Shown here one piece after another: positions 4,581-8,594 of a stretch of 8,594 nucleotides of DNA. Origin of the DNA: Halanaerobiaceae bacterium (GTDB lineage Bacteria > Bacillota > Halanaerobiia > Halanaerobiales > DTU029); contig JAAYLO010000135.1 of NCBI GenBank assembly GCA_012521855.1, positions 1-8,594 of the forward strand, in the 5' to 3' direction. The first letter of the stretch is position 1, and every line of letters starts with the position of its first letter. The position numbers and the translations under genes were made by a program. The notes beneath the pieces were generated by a model. It made no database searches, had not been told where the DNA came from, and worked only from the letters and a program-made list of their open reading frames with translations.

Positions 4581-5689
4581 CTCTTGATCTTCACAGCCTG
4601 ATACTTACATAATTCCTGGCAACAGAAACAGCGGATGCATTCATCAAGGACTACCTCTGCTTTTTGATGATTCATTCTGATGGCCTGTGGCGGACAGCTT
4701 TGATAACAGACCCGGCAGCCAGTGCATTTTTCCGGAAGGAAAACAGGACGGGGTTTCAATAATGGCTCCAATATCCTTGAAACCCCTTCTGGCAGTCTCC
4801 GGTCTATAAGATTTGAATTTTCAACAGGAAGAGGAATTTCAACATCTCCCGGGGGAATAAGCTCATCACCGATGAGCCTTATTTCTTCCATGCTTGAGCA
4901 TAGCCCCCTTTTCCTGGCAGCATCTATTACCGGTGCCCTGTTAACTGGATTGATCCCCAAGAAATAAGCCAGGACAGTATCCACTGCAAAAGCTGAACTG
5001 CCGGCAAATAAATATGAAAACTGCCTTATCCTTCCTGCAGAAGGGCCTTCGCCCTCCATTCCCCAGATACCGTCAACGATGTTCAGGACCGGATTGACAC
5101 AGAGGGCTAATTCTACCAGCATTTCTGAAAAATCAGCCAGCCGGGGCATCTTCAAATGATATTCTGCCTTCAATAAGCCCGGAACTGTCCCGAAGAGGTT
5201 CTTTACTGCCCCTGTCATCATCGTAAGGCCATGTGTCTTCAATTTCGCAAGATTTATCACCAGTTCGGCATCTGTTACAAACTTCCCCAGAACAAAGGAT
5301 TTGTTCAATTTCCCGTCAAAGGAAACCTTCTCCTGTTCAATTTCATAATTAAGCTCTATGCCAGTCTCTTCTGCAATTTCCTTCAAGCCGGTCTTCTGAT
5401 AGGCCCTTTCCAGCAGTATCCTGCTGAATGGGCCTCCGGGACTATCTCCAATAACTGGATTAGCCCCGGCATCCCTGACCAGCTTAGCAACTGCCTTCAC
5501 CACCAGTGGATGGGTAGTAACCATTGCCTCTGCCGGTTTATCCATCAGTAAATTGACCTTCAGCAGGACTTTCTGACCTGGTTTCACAAATGATCCTATC
5601 CCGCCCAGCTCCTCAAATATCTGTGATATTTTTTTGTCTACCAATCTTTCATCATAATTATCACAATGCTTTACAATTACAGTCTCCAT
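4550..5689 (-). CDS. DUF362 domain protein with C-terminal 2[4Fe-4S] ferredoxin domain
   Basis: The 379-residue protein has an N-terminal DUF362 domain (about 1-290), recognisable by VLLKVNLLMDKPAEAMVTTHP, VIGDSPGG (79-86), NLAKLKTHGLTMMTGAVKNLFG (146-167) and NIVDGIWGMEGEGP (203-216). A ferredoxin-like tail follows with two CxxCxxCxxxC motifs: C322, C325, C328, C332 and C351, C354, C357, C361. It lacks membrane segments and a signal peptide, so it should be cytoplasmic. The family is common in anaerobes and is thought to be redox-linked, but its reaction is unknown. A methionine codon at 5689 follows GGGTGA (5699-5694) by four bases. The gene lies downstream of ypeB on the same strand, without a clear terminator between them, but has its own extended -10 promoter under a symmetric element. 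An extra cysteine (C356) inside the second motif is a minor oddity. Confidence 0.9.
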   Translation of the reverse strand: METVIVKHCDNYDERLVDKKISQIFEELGGIGSFVKPGQKVLLKVNLLMDKPAEAMVTTHPLVVKAVAKLVRDAGANPVIGDSPGGPFSRILLERAYQKTGLKEIAEETGIELNYEIEQEKVSFDGKLNKSFVLGKFVTDAELVINLAKLKTHGLTMMTGAVKNLFGTVPGLLKAEYHLKMPRLADFSEMLVELALCVNPVLNIVDGIWGMEGEGPSAGRIRQFSYLFAGSSAFAVDTVLAYFLGINPVNRAPVIDAARKRGLCSSMEEIRLIGDELIPPGDVEIPLPVENSNLIDRRLPEGVSRILEPLLKPRPVFLPEKCTGCRVCYQSCPPQAIRMNHQKAEVVLDECIRCFCCQELCKYQAVKIKRPLLGKILTK

Positions 5690-5701
5690 CTGTTCACCCG
5701 C

Positions 5702-5736
5702 TTTACTATATCAGTAAAATTATATCACATTTTACT
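5702..5736. promoter_or_regulatory. Three-half-site operator over the DUF362 promoter
   Basis: AGTAAAAT (5713-5720) and ATTTTACT (5729-5736) form a perfect 8-bp dyad with an eight-base centre that covers the -10 element. A third half-site, TTTACT at 5702-5707, forms a second dyad with 5713-5718 across five bases. This is the arrangement expected where a dimeric repressor blocks a promoter. The regulator is not identified. Confidence 0.45.
5719..5727 (-). promoter_or_regulatory. Extended -10 promoter of the DUF362 gene
   Basis: On the minus strand TGATATAAT (5727-5719) is a perfect TGnTATAAT element about 30 bases before the ATG. The -35 position is a run of T (5747-5742), a poor match. A start near 5712 would give a leader of some 20 bases. 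Confidence 0.45.
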
Positions 5737-5785
5737 TCCTAAAAAAAGGGTGCCGGATGGAAAACAAACTTATAAATATGCTCAT

Positions 5786-7147
5786 TTACAGAGCGAAGGT
5801 TCCCTGTTCTCCTGTAATCACCTTCAGTATCTCTTCCTCATTCCCTGTTTTCGCATTTATATAGATGAGATATATCTCATCACCTATCTTACCCCGCACC
5901 TCATAGGTGAAGACCTCCCGGAGACTCGATTTAGGAATGACAGCAAGCCTTATATTCTCTATGCTTTCCAGGGTAGAAGAGGCCATTTCCCTTATCTCTT
6001 CTTCGGGGATTTCAGGCTTCTCTGTTTTCCTCTCCTTGTGGGACATCAGATAATTCATGGCCTCAACTGCCATTACCTGTCCATTATCAAGGGCAACCTG
6101 GACATTCACAATATCCGGGAAGAACAATACATCATCCTGCTGATAGGCAAAGGAGATATAGGCTACATTGTCCTTGATTTCTGAATAAGTGGGCTCCATC
6201 CCCTGAAAACCGACTCTGGCCAGATAACTGGAGGCCTTATCCACTGCCTGGTCCATGGGAATTTTTGCTGATTGAACATCCCTGTTATTCAACAGGCTTA
6301 CCAGTGCCCCGCCCTTTTTAGCAAGATCTACAGAATACGCACCATTCCCTGTCTTGACCTGAAAGTTGTATGAGGGAATTTTCCCATTAACATCAGTACC
6401 TTCTGAAACTGAAAGATCACCCGTATCCCCGTCTAACAGTTCCCTGACCTTGTCCCGGAGCTCGTCCTTTGACATTTCTTCTCCCCTCAGGCCCAGTGGC
6501 TCTCTCTCCATGATATGGTCTGAAAAGGGGCCGTCATAGATCAATACCGGTACCCTGCTCATCTCATCCCTGATATCATCTATATTTATCCTGTCTTTTT
6601 CTTTATCACTCTTTTTTTCTTCTTCCAGATTTTGCCTTGTTTGTTTAACCATACTGACCCAGTTTATTCTGCCGGCCAGAACATCACTCTGTACCTCGTG
6701 TAGTCTTTCCACAACGCGGATGGCATGCTGCCTGAGTTGATTCAGGGTCTGCCTCTCTTCAGAGGTCAGGGCCTGCCCGTCTGCATTCTGTCTGGCCATG
6801 GCATGTGCAAAGTCCCCGGTCTTACTCAAAAACTCGGCTACATCATGAACGGTCTGTGCTGACAGGGGCAGTCTGTTCAATTCAGCCTGGGCAGTGTTGG
6901 CCCGGCTCCAGACATCTGTCAAAAGCAATATATTCTGCCTGGGAGAAGTGGAAGCAAGCCCCTTCCCAATCAATACCTGCAGTTCTTCCACACTTTCTAC
7001 CAGATCAAAGAAAGAACGGTGAAAAGTATATCCCATATAGATTTGTAGCTGCTCATTTTCCCTATACTGATCATAACCCCAGTAAGCCACTCCTGTAATA
7101 AGTACTACTGCCAACAGCAGAGGAACAACCCATGATCTATTCTTTAT
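5786..7147 (-). CDS. ypeB: Germination/SleB-partner protein YpeB, probable ATA start
   Basis: YpeB is required for the cortex-lytic enzyme SleB to be placed and kept stable in the spore, and the two genes form a standard operon. The N-terminus has one membrane segment leading into AYWGYDQYRENEQLQIYMG. The FHRSFFDLVESVEELQ, LLLTDVWSRANTAQAELNRLPL and FLSKTGDFAHAM blocks match Bacillus YpeB. The C-terminal half carries PepSY-type repeats. With the start at 7147 the length is 453 residues, close to about 450 in Bacillus. AAGGAGG (7162-7156) lies eight bases before an ATA codon at 7147-7145. The first conventional start codon in frame is the TTG at 7114 (CTG codons stand at 7120 and 7117), about 40 bases from that site and in the middle of the membrane segment. 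An in-frame TAG just upstream of the site excludes an earlier start. Product is firm; the start codon is inferred. Confidence 0.93.
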   Translation of the reverse strand: MKNRSWVVPLLLAVVLITGVAYWGYDQYRENEQLQIYMGYTFHRSFFDLVESVEELQVLIGKGLASTSPRQNILLLTDVWSRANTAQAELNRLPLSAQTVHDVAEFLSKTGDFAHAMARQNADGQALTSEERQTLNQLRQHAIRVVERLHEVQSDVLAGRINWVSMVKQTRQNLEEEKKSDKEKDRINIDDIRDEMSRVPVLIYDGPFSDHIMEREPLGLRGEEMSKDELRDKVRELLDGDTGDLSVSEGTDVNGKIPSYNFQVKTGNGAYSVDLAKKGGALVSLLNNRDVQSAKIPMDQAVDKASSYLARVGFQGMEPTYSEIKDNVAYISFAYQQDDVLFFPDIVNVQVALDNGQVMAVEAMNYLMSHKERKTEKPEIPEEEIREMASSTLESIENIRLAVIPKSSLREVFTYEVRGKIGDEIYLIYINAKTGNEEEILKVITGEQGTFAL

Positions 7148-7162
7148 TTTAAAAACCTCCTT
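7145..7162 (-). promoter_or_regulatory. Ribosome binding site that points to an ATA start for ypeB
   Basis: Read on the minus strand, AAGGAGG, eight bases, then ATA AAG AAT AGA. There is no ATG, GTG or TTG in frame within the usual distance. An ATG at about 7127-7125 is out of frame. The resulting N-terminus (KNRSWVVPLLLAVV, following the initiator) gives a basic start and a full membrane segment as in Bacillus YpeB. Confidence 0.6.
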
Positions 7163-7186
7163 CTATCGACTGATTTACTGATACCC

Positions 7187-7894
7187 CTAAATGCCAAAAA
7201 CATGATTACCGATTCTTCTTATTATTTTTCTCGACCAGATCCACCTGCTGACCGGTTTGGAGGGATTCCAGAAAAATAAGGCCCCATGCGTAGGATCCCA
7301 GCCGTTAAGAGCTGATTGTGCCGCCCTGCGGTTTTCATCAGTAGGGGGTAAATTGAACTGTCCGTTGGCTACAGATTCAAAGGCCCCCGGCTGGTAGATG
7401 ACACCGCTGACAGTATTGGGGAATTTGGGGCTTTGCACACGGTTTAACAAAACCGCTGCAACTGCCACCTGGCCTTCATAAGGCTCAGCCCTCGCCTCAG
7501 CATGGACCAGGCGGGCAATCAATTCCAGATCATTACTTCTGCTTACACCCCTGGCAGCAGTATAAACAGCATTCTGCCCCCCGCTTCCTGCCCATTGATA
7601 ACCCAGTGCAGCCCAGGTCTCCTGCCCCACTATACCATCAACCCTCAAACGGTTTTTCCTCTGAAAATTAATTACTGCCCGGTATGTATCTGAACCATAT
7701 ATGCCGTCTATCCTGCCTTTATAATAACCCCAGGCAGCCAGTTTTCTCTGCAATACAGTGACACTGGTCCCCCTGCTCCCCCATCTCAAGGTAGGCTGGG
7801 CAGCTTCCAACTCTGTCTGGTTGAATACTGCTAGCAGAACAAAGATGATGACTAAAGCCCCTACAATGATACAAAACCTTGACCATTTCTTCAT
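7187..7894 (-). CDS. sleB: Spore cortex-lytic enzyme SleB
   Basis: SleB is a lytic transglycosylase that cuts spore cortex peptidoglycan at muramic-delta-lactam during germination. The 235-residue protein has an N-terminal hydrophobic signal (about 8-24) with likely cleavage near the Ala pair at 31-32. A peptidoglycan-binding domain follows (about 38-97, with VLQRKLAAWGYYKGRIDGIYG and the repeat-like VDGIVGQETWAAL). The SleB/CwlJ hydrolase domain runs from about 124 to 234. The catalytic glutamate should be E133 in HAEARAEPYEGQVAVAAVLLNRV, and GALFFWNPSK (204-213) is also typical. ATG at 7894 follows AAAGGAGAG by about eight bases. ypeB starts 39 bases after its stop, the usual operon order. 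A forespore (sigma-G) promoter is expected, but the candidate upstream is too weak to list. All domains look complete. Confidence 0.96.
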   Translation of the reverse strand: MKKWSRFCIIVGALVIIFVLLAVFNQTELEAAQPTLRWGSRGTSVTVLQRKLAAWGYYKGRIDGIYGSDTYRAVINFQRKNRLRVDGIVGQETWAALGYQWAGSGGQNAVYTAARGVSRSNDLELIARLVHAEARAEPYEGQVAVAAVLLNRVQSPKFPNTVSGVIYQPGAFESVANGQFNLPPTDENRRAAQSALNGWDPTHGALFFWNPSKPVSRWIWSRKIIRRIGNHVFGI

Positions 7895-7956
7895 GACAAA
7901 TACTCTCCTTTCATTCTTTCCTGATAATATCTTGCCTCATATTTACCAGCTTTTAT

Positions 7957-7982
7957 TCCAGATTCCGCAACAATTATCTGGA
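7957..7982. repeat. Imperfect hairpin in the sleB upstream region
   Basis: TCCAGAT (7957-7963) pairs with ATCTGGA (7976-7982) across 12 bases, and three more A-T pairs follow after a one-base bulge. It lies about 60-90 bases before sleB. No T tract follows on either strand, so it is not a terminator. It may be a regulator site or chance. Confidence 0.25.
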
Positions 7983-8011
7983 TAATAACACCAGAAGGAG
8001 AGTGCTGAAAT

Positions 8012-8047
8012 AAAAAAATGGAACTTCCCTTTAACTGAAAGTTCCAT
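8012..8047 (-). terminator. Intrinsic terminator of the fmdB-DUF523 unit
   Basis: ATGGAACTT (8018-8026) pairs exactly with AAGTTCCAT (8039-8047) around a 12-base loop. On the minus strand the stem runs directly into seven T residues (8018-8012). It lies six bases after the DUF523 stop and separates this unit from sleB. Confidence 0.8.
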
Positions 8048-8052
8048 CTTTC

Positions 8053-8523
8053 TCATTCCCTCAATTTTATTCTTATTTTGTCTATCTCTTCTTCACTGAA
8101 GACCTCTATCCCTTTATCCTGCAGATATGCCGCCGTTACTCCCGGTCCTTTCCTCAGTTCACCATTAAAGCTGCCGTTATATATCTCTCCTTTTCCACAG
8201 GAAGGGCTCCGGGCTTTTAGAATGGCAAACTCAATATCCTCAAAATCAAGCCCTTTCAGAACCTCTTTTGCACCAGAAACAAAAAAATCTGTCAAACGAG
8301 CACCATCTTCACTGATAACTTCAGCTCTGCGCCTCAATACATCATGACCGTCCCCGCCGGATATCTCGGCTGGAGGACGGGGTATACCAAGGCCGCCGGC
8401 CACTTCTGGACAGATCATTTTAATTTCCCTGCCCTCAAGAAGAATTGATAATTCTTCCTGCAGGGCATTACTTCCATCATATCTGCAGTTTTCACCCAGG
8501 AGACAGGCACTGACCAGTATCAT
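8053..8523 (-). CDS. DUF523 family protein
   Basis: The 156-residue soluble protein shows the conserved marks of the DUF523 family: SACLLGENCRYDG at 5-17 (C7, C13), CPEVAGGLGIPRPPAEI at 38-54, and LKARSPSCGKGEIYNGSF at 102-119 (C109). The four spaced cysteines and length of about 150 are normal for the family. Its function is not established; the cysteines suggest metal, Fe-S or redox chemistry, which is inference only. The ATG start is the only one available, because an in-frame TGA lies close upstream. AAAGG (8538-8534) is ten bases away, inside the end of the preceding gene, so translation is probably coupled to it. Its terminator follows at once, making it the last gene of its operon. Confidence 0.92.
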   Translation of the reverse strand: MILVSACLLGENCRYDGSNALQEELSILLEGREIKMICPEVAGGLGIPRPPAEISGGDGHDVLRRRAEVISEDGARLTDFFVSGAKEVLKGLDFEDIEFAILKARSPSCGKGEIYNGSFNGELRKGPGVTAAYLQDKGIEVFSEEEIDKIRIKLRE

Positions 8524-8525
8524 CC

Positions 8526-8594
8526 CTAGGATGCCTTTACGCTTTCAGATTTCTTGCTTTCTTCCTTACTCCTGGAATTATCCGTACAATAAAA
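8526..8594 (-). CDS. C-terminal end of a probable FmdB-type zinc-ribbon protein, cut by window edge
   Basis: On the minus strand the frame is open from the window edge to a TAG at 8528-8526. It gives FYCTDNSRS followed by a polar tail rich in Lys, Ser and Glu that ends KASE-like (SESVKAS). FmdB-family zinc-ribbon proteins typically end with a GxGFYxTD block followed by a low-complexity Lys/Ser/Glu tail, which this fits. The zinc-ribbon cysteines would lie outside the window, so the call rests on 22 residues. The stop lies two bases before the DUF523 ATG, showing a tightly packed operon. If the match is chance, this would still be the 3' end of a coding region. Confidence 0.5.
   Translation of the reverse strand, partial: FYCTDNSRSKEESKKSESVKAS

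Noticed and set aside
5741..5785. Terminator after ypeB
   Set aside because: There is a T run on the minus strand (5747-5741), but no stable stem precedes it, so readthrough into the DUF362 gene cannot be excluded.
5666..6184. Plus-strand open frame of 172 codons
   Set aside because: It lies antisense to ypeB and the DUF362 start, has no ribosome binding site or recognisable domain, and is a shadow of the minus-strand coding.
7928..7958. Sigma-G promoter for sleB (GAATA at 7958-7954 and CAAGATA at 7934-7928, minus strand)
   Set aside because: Expected from Bacillus, but the -10 has a mismatch at a key position and the spacer is 19 bases, so it cannot be separated from chance.

Overview
The window comes from a low-GC, anaerobic-type, endospore-forming Firmicute (Clostridia or Halanaerobiia grade). 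This rests on three spore gene sets: ytrH-ytrI, sleB-ypeB, and an apparently perfect sigma-H promoter. Purine-rich ribosome binding sites, frequent TTG/GTG starts and a DUF362/ferredoxin protein fit the same picture. There is no sign of phage, insertion sequences, CRISPR, rRNA or tRNA. It looks like core chromosome, and the less ordinary signals are in its control regions.

Layout. (1) 1-831, minus: the N-terminal 277 codons of DnaE, cut by the window edge. (2) 832-1178: a 347-base divergent region with a sigma-H-type promoter, two copies of a 13-base dyad, a perfect 13-bp inverted repeat 110 bases apart, and between its arms a 13-codon ORF with a strong ribosome binding site and tandem Trp codons. 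(3) 1179-3299, plus: a membrane HD-GYP protein (probable c-di-GMP phosphodiesterase), then YtrH and YtrI, closed by a terminator. (4) 3382-3603, plus: a 73-residue NifU-type Fe-S scaffold with its own promoter and a dyad. (5) 3628-5689, minus: DUF362/ferredoxin protein, then a YfcE-like metallophosphoesterase, then a YlbF-family protein. A bidirectional terminator lies between this group and the NifU gene. (6) 5786-7894, minus: sleB and ypeB, the spore cortex-lytic enzyme and its partner; ypeB appears to start at a rare ATA codon. (7) 8053-8594, minus: the tail of an FmdB-like zinc-ribbon gene followed two bases later by a DUF523 gene, ending in a strong terminator.

How the genes fit together. 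The left half joins a likely c-di-GMP phosphodiesterase to two sporulation membrane proteins behind a promoter for the early-sporulation sigma factor. The right half holds the germination pair used when the spore breaks dormancy. The rest are housekeeping: replication, Fe-S assembly and small conserved families. The best candidate for something undescribed is the sigma-H leader region with its Trp-Trp mini-ORF and flanking inverted repeat. The ATA start of ypeB is second.
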